DNA of 64,000 bases from Zhengitettix transpicula (taxonomy: Eukaryota; Arthropoda; Insecta; Orthoptera; Tetrigidae): NCBI GenBank assembly GCA_037074705.1, contig CM073593.1:101021738-101085737 (forward strand), written 5' to 3'. How positions within the stretch are numbered: the first letter of the stretch is position 1; each line of letters starts with the position of its first letter. Below, in pieces: positions 11,636 to 23,243 of the stretch. The position numbers and the translations under genes are program-made. The notes beneath the pieces are model-generated. The model was not told the origin of the DNA and made no database searches. It saw only the letters and a list, made by a program, of their open reading frames with translations.

Positions 11636-11996
11636 CAAAATCGTTGTACATTTTGATTTACAATTACATACCATTATTATATAACATAATAAGTCTATAA
11701 TGAAAAATATACTAATCGGAAAAATAAATAGTCAGAAAAAAGACCAAATTAAGTGCAAAAATCACCTGACTAAAGCAATAAGAGTTGCAGAATCGTTGTC
11801 GGGACTATTTTATTTGACGATTAATTTTGTCTGTTTAACGGTAATTATTTACCTAATTAGCATAAATATCATATAATCAAACAATTTATGACCATATACA
11901 GGCACTTCTTTTTATCATGACGACGTTTTGATACGACGTCATATATTAGACGTCATAAAATAAGAAGTGTCTGTTTAAGGTCATCAGTTGTTTTAT
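11636..11996 (+). repeat. Repeat R5 with terminal fold-back
   Basis: It matches 25205-25549 and, partly, 22190-22420 through AGACCAAATTAAGTGCAAAA, CACCTGACTAAAGCAA and TTACCTAATTAGCATAAATA. Bases 11880-11996 fold back: GACCATATACAGGCACTTCT pairs with AGAAGTGTCTGTTTAAGGTC around a GACGTC-rich centre. It is non-coding. Confidence 0.65.
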
Positions 11997-12058
11997 TAAC
12001 TCAAAACAGACGTCAAGCTAAAAACTTTTAATGAGTGTAAGCTTTACTGGTGTAAATT

Positions 12059-12411
12059 ATTAATAAATTGTTGACGATTAAGAACCAGGTTGAGACTTCT
12101 CAATGTTGACGTTTCTGCGATCATTCTCTACCGCTCTCTTCAGACTGTCACGCTGCGTTACGTGACGTATTTATAGGGTCGGACATGATGCGATGTGATT
12201 GGCCGTTGAGGATCGCCTGAGGACGGTGGAAACGCATGGGCCCTTGACACTGTCGTCAGGCAATTCTCAACGGCCAATCGGATCGCAGCATGTCCGACCC
12301 TATAACAACGACGCACGACGTCACTCAGCGACACAGTCTGAATACAGCGGTAGAAATGTCAACGTCGAGAAGTGTGAACCTGGTACTTAACCGTGAAAAA
12401 TTTATTATTAG
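12059..12411. repeat. Long imperfect palindrome
   Basis: Left arm 12059-12231 and right arm about 12243-12411 are inverted copies: TAATAAATTGTTGACGATTAAG opposes CTTAACCGTGAAAAATTTATTA, and TATAGGGTCGGACATG opposes CATGTCCGACCCTATA, with TTGGCCGTTGAG/CTCAACGGCCAA nearer the centre. The arms are GC-richer than the surroundings, have several ACGT/GACGT motifs and carry no gene. It could be a large fold-back transposon or an inverted pair of tails. Confidence 0.85.
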
Positions 12412-13119
12412 AAACTTTTAGTATAAATATAATTATTTATAAGCCTGATGTGGTTCCGAAAATAGTTTTCAAGTTACTAATGTAAATTATATTTTTTTTG
12501 TCTTCTGAACTATATATATATGTATATATATTTCCTGTATTAACATCATAATTATTTATAATGTTAATTCATATCACGGCAAATGCGTAAGTCAATTTTT
12601 ATGTTAGGTATATTTAAGCTTTTATGATAATTATTAAATAAATATAAGATAACATATTTATGGTTGACGTGGCAAGTATGTAGAATAAAATTCCCTCCCA
12701 GGAAGTCACAGACACCGAATTCGTTGCCAGTATTTTTTTTATTTGCATTTACGATAAAACTTGTTAATCCTTCTTCGTGTTTTACATTTTTCATTTTTTT
12801 CCCTGATGCGGGAGTTTCGACGTCTGCTATATATCTGTACACTTTTTTTGGGGGGGGGGGGAAGGGCGTTATTGCATCTGCAACACGTCTCGTGGAGTGT
12901 GAAGTAAAGGCAATCAATCCGACGCCCTTCCTTGCATACGTTCCCCTGCCCTGACATCGAAAATCTGGCAGAGGTTGTATTAAACACGGTCCTGAAAAAA
13001 AAATTGTTAGACCGTAACAATTCTACTGCCGTTTACCAGATACCTGTATCGTTTTACTTTTCGGCCTTCAAATAAAATAAAAATCAGTTTCACTGACTCT
13101 TTTATTTGTGAGTATTTTC

Positions 13120-13277
13120 TTTTTTAGGGTAACAGGTTACGTTATAGTAATCAACGCGGTGGCAACTCCCCTTTAATAGCATAGGAAGGGATCTGAAAGG
13201 AGGGATGCGGAAAAGTACAGCAAGGTAGCCAAGGGATAACTAGGGCCCACGGGCTATAGTTTAAGGATCCTACCCGG
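13120..13277 (-). mobile_element. R1 tail fragment, type A
   Basis: It runs from poly(T) to the GGATCCTACCCGG block and is diverged (GGTAACAGGTTACGTTATAG). Another R1 follows 13 bases later. Confidence 0.8.
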
Positions 13278-13289
13278 TCATATAAAAGA

Positions 13290-13838
13290 TTTTGTTTTTA
13301 GGGCAACAAGCTACATGCGGGTAATCCACCTTGAACAACTCCCCTTTAATAGAAAAGGAAGGGATTTGAAAGGGGGATGCGGAAGGGTAGAGGAAGGTAT
13401 TCAACGGTTAACTACGGCCCCCGGGCTATATTTTAAGCATCCTACCCGGCATTCGCCTAAAAGTAATGCACGGAGAACCCTATAAAAACCTGCATCAAGT
13501 AGGTCGGGCATTGGGTACTTGTCCCACGCCCTTCCGATAGCGGGAGAAGAGTTTGCTGTGGGGACGCAGCATTCCCTTTACCGTGCCTCGACCAGTTTAG
13601 GTGGCAGCTGGCCGACTATTCCAATGGGAATAGCGGACAACTCTTACCGTATTCCCAAGGTCTGTGACCCCGGAACATACACCTCTCGGAACAGGCCGAG
13701 GTGCCTCGGATTGTGGGAACCTTAGTTCAATAACGGAGAGGAAAAGGCATCCCCTTCGTACCTCTCCTGCAAGGTTCTGCCTGCGAGAGAACATCCCTCG
13801 CAGGTATTGTCTGCGAGAGAATAGCCCTCGCAGGCCTT
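13290..13838 (-). mobile_element. R1, near full length
   Basis: It runs from the poly(T) side through all blocks to two head hairpins (GCGAGAGAACATCCCTCGCA-like and GCGAGAGAATAGCCCTCGCA). Both strands carry apparent 60-90 codon frames that recur in other copies only because the DNA is conserved. Confidence 0.85.
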
Positions 13839-13856
13839 GTGTCCGCCAATACCAAT

Positions 13857-14090
13857 ATTTTTTTTTGGTGTATACAGGCTACATGAGGATAATCCACATA
13901 GTGGCAACTCCCCTCTTATTGCATTGGAAAGGAATTTGAAAGGGGGGATCCGGAAGAGTAGAGGAAGGTAGCCAAGGGTTAACTAGGGCCCCCGGGCTAT
14001 GGTTTAAGGATACTACCCGGCATTCGCCTAAAAGTAATGCAGGACAAACGCTAGCAAAACCTGCATGAGGTAGGTCGGGCATTGGTTACT
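13857..14090 (-). mobile_element. R1 tail fragment, type B
   Basis: It begins with poly(T)-GGTGTATACAGG, the reverse of the type B tail, and is truncated after the GTCGGGCATTGG block. Confidence 0.8.
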
Positions 14091-14137
14091 AAAAACATCC
14101 GATTATTATTTATCGGAACTTCAATTATTTAGTGCTA

Positions 14138-14300
14138 CGGAAACGACAATGGCGACCGCGTGTGACACGTTCGGCCTTTATATACTGTTAAAACTTGTAT
14201 TTATTTGCTCTTATTGCAGCTGAAACATAATTAGTGTCTCTAATGCAATAAAATGAAAATGAGGATTAAAACTAAAAATATTTTAAATTAAATATTAATT
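14138..14300 (+). repeat. Direct repeat, unit 1 of 2
   Basis: It shares CGTTCGGCCTTTATA, CTTGTATTTATT and GCTCTTATTGCA with 14610-14790. It is non-coding. A GAAACGTTGTG element without a clear box 1 lies between the two units at about 14375-14400. Confidence 0.6.
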
Positions 14301-14609
14301 GTTAGAAACAACACTCTATTAGTCAGAAAATATATTCTAATATTTTTTTTAAAAAAAACCAACTAATTTAACGGGCACAACGTTTCGTGCCTGATTGTGC
14401 CAATTAAATTCAGTTATCCAAATTTTTTTTACGTACATGATAATTTTTAAAATAATTATATATTAATTTAATTTATGGAGTATTACCATCAATTTGTTAT
14501 AAGTTTGAAATATGATAATAATTTTTTCTGACTAATAGTCTGTTGTTTTTGACATTTATTTTGGAGAGAGATCATATCATTATAATTTTTAATAATAAAA
14601 ATAATTTCG

Positions 14610-14790
14610 GGCTGAAAGACGGGCGAAATAATACACGACACGTTTGGCCTTTATATCACGTTACAAGCTGTATTTATTGTCTCTTATTGCATCAGCAGCG
14701 CGATAGAGGACTTTAACGTAGTAAAATAAACTGGATTATAATTACTTTTAATGTTAAATATATTTCAAATAATTTCGTACTACATTTTGG
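14610..14790 (+). repeat. Direct repeat, unit 2 of 2
   Basis: This is the second copy of the segment at 14138-14300 (CGTTTGGCCTTTATA, CTGTATTTATT, TCTCTTATTGCA), with scattered substitutions. The roughly 470-base spacing suggests an old local duplication or the two ends of one element. Confidence 0.6.
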
Positions 14791-14799
14791 ATATTGATG

Positions 14800-16620
14800 T
14801 TTATGTTATCACGTGACAGCGATAAATCTGATATGGTTGTCCCAGTAGCATAACGGTCTAGTTGTAAACGAAACAGAATCTACGACAATAGAAACAATAC
14901 GCAACTCAACAATTAATGGACCTACACGGTTCAGCTCAGACTCAAAGACATGGAGACATCTTGTTTTTTTTTTATGGTGGTAAATATGAAAGGACGGACG
15001 TTTAAAGGTAATCACGTGTTGGTTGTATTGGAGTCTATCTTGAAGTGTATTGAATTTTGAAATGGGGAAGTACTTCATAATTATATTTTAATAAGGATTT
15101 ATGAACAGGGCTAATGATTTAACATCGTATGAACGAAGGAGGGATGAACAGGTGGAGTGTGACGTAACGATGTCCGTTCGTGACAGTGGCCAAATATTTT
15201 TTTTTGGATTAGTCAGGACTGACGGGGGATATATTTTTCTTCTTGTTACGGGAGACAATATAGACCAGTCCTCTGGCACGGGAGTCCATAATTTTTTTTT
15301 AGTCGGTGGTTAGTTATGCAGTAATAGATTAAATCGCCGATAAATTGAGTGGAAGGCATATTTCAGGAGTTGATATCGGCAGCAGAAGTAATGTCTCTGC
15401 CGATATATATGACACGGAATAGGCGGAAGCGTGCAAATGGCGCGCCGCCGCCGCCGCCGCCGACCCGTTGTAAATTGCAAGGGTTGGTTTTCGCCGCCGC
15501 AGCATCCCCTCCGTGCGCGAAATCGATGTAGCCCCTACGCCAGGCCTGTTATTGTAAGAAGCAGACACGGGAAGGGTCGGCGGACAGTCTGCTTGCGCTC
15601 CTCAAAAATTGACAAGGTTACCGCAATAGTTATTGGGAGTGAGACCCGACCACCCCCACGCGCGAGGAGCGCAGGCCTGCTGGAGGGGCCGTAGAGCCAA
15701 GATCACACTAACTGTCGTCGAAGCCACGTACTCGGAGTAGTTTGGAAACGGAATCACTGATATGAAACGTTGATCAATGGGCAAAGACGACTGAAGGATA
15801 ATTGTCACATTTCCCAAAAACCTGCCATTTCCCCTCTGGTCGACTCATCAGTCACCAACAATCCTCCAAGTCGCGTATACTACAATGGAAATTAAACTAT
15901 ACAAGGTAGTACCAGTATTTCAATGTCACCACTCGTACTCTGGCATGGAAATCCTAAGATTTAAGTATCTAATGCGAGAATAGTATTATATATATGTTAT
16001 TGAAAAAAATGAAAATTGTTCTATTAATTTACGAAAAGTTAATTTTTTCCAATTTCAGTTGAGTGCACGCGTGCGAATGAGTTACTGTCGACACAGCAGC
16101 AGGTGGACGGAACATTCCAGAGGATTAACACAAGCTTTTAAGGTGTGCAATTTAGAAAAACTTCCAAAGGATCATTATTTGAAAAAAAAAAACATTAATT
16201 TTCAGAAAAATTCTCAAGTGAGAACGAGGTTTGGGCTATATGAAAATAATTAAACGGTTTTCGGATCAGAATACAACGAAATAAAAATTCTCACGTGGAG
16301 AGACGGAGCTGGTAAAAAAAAGGGAATCAATAGTGAATAATGATCTATAAGGCGTTGTCGCTTACCACGGATACAGTCAGGAGAAGGTCATCACGTCTTC
16401 AGAAGCAGCAACAACAGCGAAACAAGCGACACTGCACGCAAAATTCGTCCCGTTCAAAGGTTTACGTGACTGATAAAAATAATTTTAATTTATATGTATT
16501 TAAAAAAGGTTCTAAAGATTTATAAATATATATTTTTTAAAATTATAAGGGGATATGTTAAAACAAAAAATAATGATATATTATCAGTTGCCTAATTATC
16601 GTATTTTCTATATATTTTCA
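14800..16620. other. Gene-free stretch with a (GCC)n tract
   Basis: There is a run of GCC triplets at about 15443-15462 within a GC-rich patch (15420-15690). Open frames there (15349-15531, 15431-15694 and minus 15329-15568) are overlapping low-complexity frames. The frame at 16340-16525 has a basic, Gln-rich stretch but no domain I recognise. A GC-rich patch could mark a promoter or first exon, but nothing else supports this. Confidence 0.45.
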
Positions 16621-16624
16621 TTCC

Positions 16625-16885
16625 ATTAAATGCGGGAAGTGATTTGATTTATTTTATTCCATTAGTCCTACTATGAGGAAATTGGATACGTTAATACATG
16701 AAATTACAGAATAAAAATTGGATGCTACAATTATAATTAATTAGAAGTTAACATAAAAAAATACTAAAATTTGGGGAGACACAAATTTCCCTGTCCAACG
16801 TAAGTAAAATATATTTTAATAAAAGCAAAAATAATAATTTTTTAACTATACTAATGGTATAATATAATATTTACAGTTATAATAA
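16625..16885 (-). repeat. Repeat R4, copy 2
   Basis: This is the reverse complement of 2890-3125, with ATTCCATTAGTCCTACTATG, TTAGAAGTTAACATAA and AATTTCCCTGTCCAA in order. Confidence 0.65.
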
Positions 16886-17644
16886 AAATATGCAAAATGT
16901 ACTAGTAAATAATTAATAGTTGTAACTTAAAATAAAATTGAAGATTATTGCAACGTTGTAATTAAAAGTGGCGGAAATATCACACATTGGTACTAAAATA
17001 TGTATTTCCCATTATTATTACTTACTTTTTTCTTATATATTATTTAGAGAAGTGGGTTGATATGACGGACGATACGTCATCGTAAGAAAAAGAATCGGGA
17101 AAAACATTCACGAAACGTGGACACTGAAAAGTAAAACGAGTCGTCAGTTGGAAGTGACAGGCTCACTACTTCACTTCACTTCACTTCCCCCCGGGTCGGT
17201 CTGAATGTTGCTTGTAACATTTATCCTCAACTAGTTTACTTGGCTGTTTTCGGCGTCCCGTTATCGAGAGCGAATGAGGAGCTATCTCCACGTCAATTTA
17301 ATATCACCCCCACCGCCACCCCCGCCACGCTCTATCGGCCTCCAAAAAATCGAATGACAGCCGCCTCCGGAAGGAAAAAAAAAACTCTCGGCCGTAGTAA
17401 AGTGAGAAACACGTCCTTCCACCATAAATAGAAACTAACGTGCTACCTTGGATATCAATCACACAGTCTAAGGACAATTTTCCCTCGTCACTTAAATATC
17501 CTCGGGTAGAATTTTAATTCGAAACGAATAATATTTATAACCTCAAGCTTAGCAAACGAGCTTCGGAGAATGTCAACAACACACACTCAAAGTCTGTTTC
17601 TGTTTTGCTTCTTCATAGCAATTTAATTGTTTTAATGATAATAT

Positions 17645-18200
17645 ATTGGAAGCGCACACATGCCACATTACAACCTTTCCTTGCTGTAAGCTACGATAGA
17701 TTTACGTCTATTCCTACATTTTACAATATGGTATTTCTCACAGGCTTCTAAACACAACTCACACACACTCACTCGTATTTTGGTTCATGAAATACTTTGT
17801 TGCAGCACACTTTATGCTGACAGCCATGGATCGCCAGCCTCGTCTTCATGGTTGGCTTCCATCCATGTCCTGTCCTGCATAGCAGATGTTGCATAGAAGT
17901 CCTCCGGTATGTTCCGTTTCCTCTCATACAGATCCTGCATAAGCTGTCTGAAGCTGGAACCAGCTGGTAGTATCAGCTCGCATCTTATATCCTCTATTAG
18001 GAAGGTCGTACACTAGCCTCGATCTTGCATTCTGCGGAACTACTAAAATTATTTTCAGGTATCAGGCCTTTACTCGCTCCAGTTCTTCCACTAGTCTGTA
18101 CGTGAGGTATTCTCCATTCTAGGCCATACGTCAGAACAGGTAGTATCATTAACCTAAACAGGTTCTTCGATGTGCTGATGGATAATTAATTGTTTTATCT
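17645..18200 (-). pseudogene. LINE 3' end: RT C-terminus and Cys/His knuckle (copy 1)
   Basis: On the minus strand the frames give LMILPVLTYGLEW, then in another frame LTYRLVEELERVKA and YLKIIL, the typical region after the reverse transcriptase active site of non-LTR retrotransposons. It continues with a C-terminal region shared with 47287-47722 and 59950-60372. Stops and frame changes break it and a 12-base deletion relative to the other copies lies near 17845. The palm with the catalytic Asp pair is missing. This is the most 5'-extended of the three copies. Confidence 0.65.
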
Positions 18201-18340
18201 ATAAATCTATTATTCAGTGCTCCATCAGCTTCCTTAAAAAAATAGATAATAAAACGCTTACAGCATCAAAACAAATCGTTCTTTCAGTCAGGCAGTTTGA
18301 AAAGTGAACAAATATGTATGTTAAAATGAAAAAAATTTAC

Positions 18341-18500
18341 GTCTGATTGAAAATAATGAATAAGAAAGATAGCCAATACAGATAAAAAATACCACACAAC
18401 GTTTCTGGGATCCTTGTTCCCTTTCATCAAGTGCTAAGAAGAACCTAGAGCGACACAACTGCACTGGTCTGTTGACATTGGCTACCTTTCTTATTCATTA
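18341..18500 (-). mobile_element. Penelope-type tail in a fold-back
   Basis: Inverted ends of 23 bases (18355-18377 and 18477-18499, GAATAAGAAAGATAGCCAAT against ATTGGCTACCTTTCTTATTC) enclose the GAAACGTTGTGTGG / CTAGAGCGACACAACTGCAC block. The core at 18430-18401 reads TTGATGA then GAAAC, so the first hammerhead box has lost its C. Confidence 0.65.
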
Positions 18501-19317
18501 AATATATATGTTGTTGTCTTAAGATTAATATATATATATTTGTAATTATGAACAGTTGACTTAACGTAGGATACATATTCGAAAGAAAATGAGTGTTAAA
18601 AACAGCAATGAAAAAATATTATTGAAATCTTGTTCATGCGAACACAATCACGAAACTTCCAAATTTCTCCGTGACAACGTAATAAAATAATTATCGTTTT
18701 ATTCCTTTACCAAATTAAACGAAAATGGATCAAAAATGTTCCCGTGGTATATTCATTAAGTTCCAGGAACAATTTTTTTTTAAATAATATTTTTCAACTT
18801 GTCAACATCAAATGTCGAAGAAAGAGGATTTGGAGATTAATTTTTTTGGCCACGGAGAAAGCTTTCTAAACATTTTTAAAATTGGTTGCAGACGTTATTC
18901 GTTCATAACGACCCTCATTCTACTTAACAACTGAAAATTTTGCTGTTGTCCGTAATGTGAAATTGGATGACGGTCGTGTGGAAAAAATAGTCAACAATAG
19001 TATCAAAAATAATCCTGTAATTTTTTTCTTCACAATTCGCATTTTCTAAAGAAAAAAATAATAATATAAAATCTGGTAAACTTACTTTCGAACGTAAAAA
19101 ATAATACTTAATACATCGTGATTCTTCATGATCATAATAAATTTAGAAACATAGCAACACATTTATTTTTATAACAGAGTTAATAATGTATAGGTAGATT
19201 TTTTTAAAAAAATAAATAACAGTTAATTCATCACAATATTCCAAGATCGCATAATAAATAGGAACACAATTATTTTACTGCAGAGTTTAAAATTTAAAAC
19301 TCTACCTGACTCATAAC

Positions 19318-19566
19318 TAACTCCTTGGCTCGACAGCCCATGAATGGACCTTGGCCTACCGAGGACGGCTGCCCGACTGTCATCTTACATGACACATTCT
19401 GGATCCAGGAGTGACACCTGGTCACAGTGCTGATTCTCCCACAGCCTTAACCTCAGTTTTCTTCACCAGGACGACCGTCACAAACATCCACGCCCATGCC
19501 GGGATTCGAAACCGCGACCTCTGTGATGCGAGGCAATGACGCTGGCCACTACGCCACAGCAGGTCA
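19318..19566 (-). mobile_element. tRNA-derived SINE
   Basis: The minus-strand head reads GCTGTGGCGTAGTGGCCAGC (box A-like) and GGTTTCGAATCCCGGCATGG (box B-like), spaced as in a tRNA but with a defective anticodon stem and no acceptor pairing. An unrelated GC-rich body of about 170 bases follows, down to 19318. It would be transcribed by RNA polymerase III. No LINE partner is evident. Confidence 0.65.
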
Positions 19567-19659
19567 GCGACTTTTATTAAATTTAAAGTCTTATAAAGTG
19601 GCCAAATTGAAGAAACGTTTCGCTGTATTTTAGATAACATATGTAAATTTTATTGTTTA

Positions 19660-20547
19660 CTAGCTGAGTGCCCGGCGTTGCCCGTGTCTTATTTATATAA
19701 ACCCGAAAAAGAATTTAATTCTATATTAATCATTAGTCAAGAAGACACAACCTAAATCTAACTGTTCCTAGTTCGGTACACAATTTCGACCAATAGTGCT
19801 TTAATTGAACACCTATAAAATACATTGAATTTTATTGCATCAATCTCAACAAACATACCTCCGAATTTCTTTACCAATACATAAATATACTGCATTAATT
19901 TAATAGCTATAAGATACATAGAATTTAATTGCATAATAGCAACAAACATACCATCGTTATTCTTTAGAAATATAATTCTCCGCGAACAAATAATTGTCAG
20001 TAAGTCTTCAGACAGTACATCTTGAGTATTGCAGGATATAATTATCCATCAGTATTCACATTACGAAGGATTGAAGTGATCAAATTGATAGCTACATTCC
20101 AAATGTAAAGAAATGGTGGCCATATTGCACTCACTAAATTAACTAACATTTTCCGCAACGATTGTAAAGTATTTTGTATTATCACTCGATGGAGTATTAC
20201 TGGATAGAATTATACTTTTATTCAATGAAAATATTTCTGCTTCATTTCATTACGGAAAAATCGAACTATTTCCTTTGTTAGTTGCGTAGTAACGTCTCCC
20301 TCTGTCGCGTGATGTCATGATATATTGGCGCGCAGTAATTTATCACTTAATGATCACTTTTTAAAATTATAATTCTTTTCACATTTATGCTAGTGGTTTG
20401 TCACCCCCACAGTACCGGTTCTCGATTTTGGCAGAATACGTATACCAATTTTTGTTGCATTCTGTCCACACGATAAAATTTGTATAAAGAACAATGTAAA
20501 TACATACATACATACATACAAATATACATCCTTTTTTATTATATAGA
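19660..20547 (-). mobile_element. Non-autonomous Helitron, family Hel2
   Basis: The minus strand starts TCTATATAATAAAAAAGG (preceded by A) and ends GGGCAACGCCGGGCACTCAG then CTAG followed by T. The body matches the Hel2 copy at 44613-46030, for example GGAAATAGTT, TCCGTAATGAAAT and GATAATTATATCCTGC. There is no Rep/helicase frame. It shares the terminal GGCAACGCCGGGCAC motif with Hel1 but little internal sequence. Confidence 0.85.
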
Positions 20548-22070
20548 TTAATAAATATTCTGACTACCAATATTAGTAATCCTGAGGAACGTATATCCAA
20601 GAAAAAATAAATTCAAATATTTATACGAAAATGCGAAAATAACTGATATATAATATTATACAGGCGTGAATGCTTCAAATTTCACGCTACCAACATAAAG
20701 ACTTAAAATTCTGGGAAGAGGATTCCAATTTTTATTATTATATTTTTCCGTGGAAAATAATATTTGACACTCTGTTACTCAAATTTATACATTTCCTCCT
20801 TTCTTTTCCCCCCAGGCGGAAATCAGAGAACATGTTTACTGTAAACATGGGATATATAAACATGTCAAAAAAGAACCTTATATGAAATGTTTTGGACTTT
20901 GAGAAATATCATACTTGCAACTATTGTGTGTTTTAAAAGATGCATTACCCGAAAACACGTTGTGTTATTTAAAAATCCACCAATGAATATTTTTCTCACG
21001 TAATTTCAAATAATAAAATTGATCTTCGCGACTCCATTACTAGGTTATTCGTCCAGAGGTTAATACTAGAGTATTTTAAAAATGTGTAAGGTGCATCAAA
21101 TAATATGGTCCATCTTCGATCGGTTCCTCTGTGGTTATTCTCTCAGCAGTTTCTGACGTAATTGTATTTGTCTTCATACGAGTTAATTTTCTCCCAGGCA
21201 CACACAATTTCCAATTAACTGAGAGTATATATATATTTCTTATCACCGTCCGAGCATGGTTTTTTTTACGATCTATATTGTTAACAGGGTATTTGCTCGT
21301 AAAATTTTTATTTTCCCCATCAGAAAACTTTATTACACTTATCCGTCTTAGCTTCCAAAATTTGATTTATAAAATATTAATTAACGCCGGAGTAAGTTTT
21401 TTTTGTTGATAAATTAAACACAAGTAGCTTAGGACATGGAAATTAAGTTAAAAATATACTTAAAGTCCTTCTATTTTATTTACTGTGAAATTTTAATTTT
21501 CGTTCACATTCAAGCAGAATAAATCCGATAAATTCCTCATTAATTAAAATCGTACCTCAGAAATATTTGCTTTAGTTCGAGTGTTTTAAAATTGATTTTT
21601 TAAAAATTGGAATTATTAAATTACAACAAAATTACAAAATTTAATTTTAATAAATTAAGCACACTTTATCTGAATTTTTTATACGACTTTATACATATTT
21701 ATGTAGTGGAAAAAAATTTAAATAATAATAGAGTCAAACACGCAATTATCTACCAACCTTAAAATATTTAACTTACTAATTTAAATTTTCTCCTCTACTT
21801 AACTATGTTTAAGTAAAAACATAATGTTTTATATTATGAATCTAAGAATTGTTTTTCGATACAGTCGAATTTGACTGATATCGAGACCTCCTGATTTCGG
21901 CTTTAGTATATCTTATGAAAACCTTCATAATAAACAATAAGTCGAATAAAATTCTTCCCGCTGATATCTTCCCCCCTTTTTTTAATAATATAGAATAAAA
22001 TAAATTACATAGAACAAAATGTAGTTTATGACTAATTACGGACAGTCTGTAAAATTAAATTCAGTTTAAA
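20548..22070. other. Gene-free AT-rich stretch
   Basis: Frames at 20670-20885 and 21131-21409 are hydrophobic or AT-driven and carry no domain I recognise. I see no other structure. Confidence 0.5.
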
Positions 22071-22072
22071 AT

Positions 22073-22107
22073 AACAACGTTTCGGAACCGATACACTCCA
22101 TCTTCAG
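22073..22107 (-). ncRNA. Hammerhead-like core
   Basis: The minus strand shows CTGAAGA (22107-22101), a short GGA...TCC stem, GAAAC (22083-22079), then GTTGTT. GAAAC-GTT-GTT allows a two-pair stem III with a GUU triplet. The flanking GACTGAAAAGTT is shared with the locus at 7084-7145. Confidence 0.45.
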
Positions 22108-22189
22108 GTTGTTCCACGACTGAAAAGTTATGTAGTGTAATTAATGAAACTAGAAATGGTTAACATAAAATATACATATTTTTTAATTT

Positions 22190-22420
22190 TAATGGTATAC
22201 TAATTAGATAAATAAATAGTCAATAAACGAGCAATGTTAATTGGTAAAATAAAAACCACTCAACGTTTTTTCAATGTTTATTTTGTTGCTCTTTGCGTTT
22301 CTAAATCACCTGACCAAAGCAACTAGATTTACAGAATCGTTGTCTCGTATTTATTTTATCAGTTAAATTTGCCTTTTAATCGTCTGCTTCTTTCTCTAAT
22401 TAAAATTATAAGCTAAATGA
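22190..22420 (+). repeat. Repeat R5, diverged partial copy
   Basis: It shares AAATCACCTGACCAAAGCAA, ACAGAATCGTTGTC and the following TTTATTTTAT with 11750-11830. An insertion (about 22225-22300) interrupts the alignment. Confidence 0.5.
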
Positions 22421-22436
22421 AAAAAAAATACGTCTG

Positions 22437-22660
22437 TTTGAAAATAATTAATAAGAAACGGTAGCCAATTCAGACAAAAAAGTGATAATATAAATAACAA
22501 CCCAACGTTTGTGCGATTCTTGTGCCTTTCGTCAGGTGTTAAGAAGAGCCTAGAGCTACACCTGACGAAAGGAACAAGGTTCCCAGAAACATTTGCGGTA
22601 TTTACATTATAACTATTTTGTCTGAATTGGCTACCGTTTCTTATTCATGAAATTGTAAAC
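22437..22660. mobile_element. Fold-back of two Penelope-type tails
   Basis: Left arm 22448-22544 and right arm 22560-22655 are inverted relatives: AATAAGAAACGGTAGCCAAT opposes ATTGGCTACCGTTTCTTATT, and CCTTTCGTCAGGTGT opposes ACACCTGACGAAAGG, around a spacer that includes CCTAGAGC. This looks like two tail copies joined head-on, or a hairpin element derived from one. Confidence 0.8.
22562..22590 (+). ncRNA. Hammerhead-like core with perfect stem II
   Basis: The right arm of the fold-back reads CTGACGA (22562-22568), GGAAC-AAG-GTTCC (a perfect five-pair hairpin), then GAAAC (22586-22590). The next bases ATTTGC do not restore an obvious stem III. The left-arm counterpart at about 22505-22540 has mutated GAAAC to CAAAC. 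Confidence 0.5.
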
Positions 22661-22788
22661 GTTAATTGAGTCTGGCTATGGGGCAACCTATTTTTCTGAA
22701 TTATCTTAAAAATAACTAATTTTAAAAGAACATAGGTAATTTATTAGTATATGTATGAAACCATTATTGTATAATTTTTTCGCATAAA

Positions 22789-23226
22789 AGATTTTTTTTT
22801 ATAGTAACAGGCTACATGGTGGCAACTCCCCTTTAATAGCATAGGAAGGGATCTGAAAGGGGGGATGTGGAAGGGTAGAGGAAGATAGACAAGGGTTAAC
22901 AAGGACCCCCGGGCTATAGTTTAACGATTCTACCCGGCATTCGCTTAAAAGTAATGCAGGGAAAACCCTAGAAAAACCTGCATCAGGTAGGTCGGGCATT
23001 GGGTACTTGTCCCACGTCCTTCCGATAGCGGGAGAGGAGTTTGCTGTGGGGACGCAGCATTCCCTTCTCCGTGCCTTGACCAGTTTAGGAGGCAGCTGGC
23101 CGACTGTTCCAATGGGAACAGCGAACAACTCTTACCGTATGCCCAAGGTCTGTGACCCCGGAACATACACCTCTCAGAACAGGCCGAGGTGCCTCGGTTT
23201 GTGGGAACCTTAGTTAAAATACGGAG
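22789..23226 (-). mobile_element. R1 copy, type A
   Basis: It runs from poly(T) to the TTAGTTAAAATACGGAG block and ends at a (TA)n run (23227-23243); the head hairpins are absent. A short deletion removes GAGGGTAATCCACAT near the tail. Confidence 0.85.
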
Positions 23227-23243
23227 TATATATATATATATAT

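Noticed and set aside
15431..15694. A gene start in the GC-rich (GCC)n patch
   Set aside because: Overlapping frames on both strands come from the triplet repeat and GC bias; there is no further evidence.
19480..19566. A functional tRNA gene
   Set aside because: Box A and box B are present but the anticodon stem is imperfect, no acceptor stem forms, and a SINE-like body follows.
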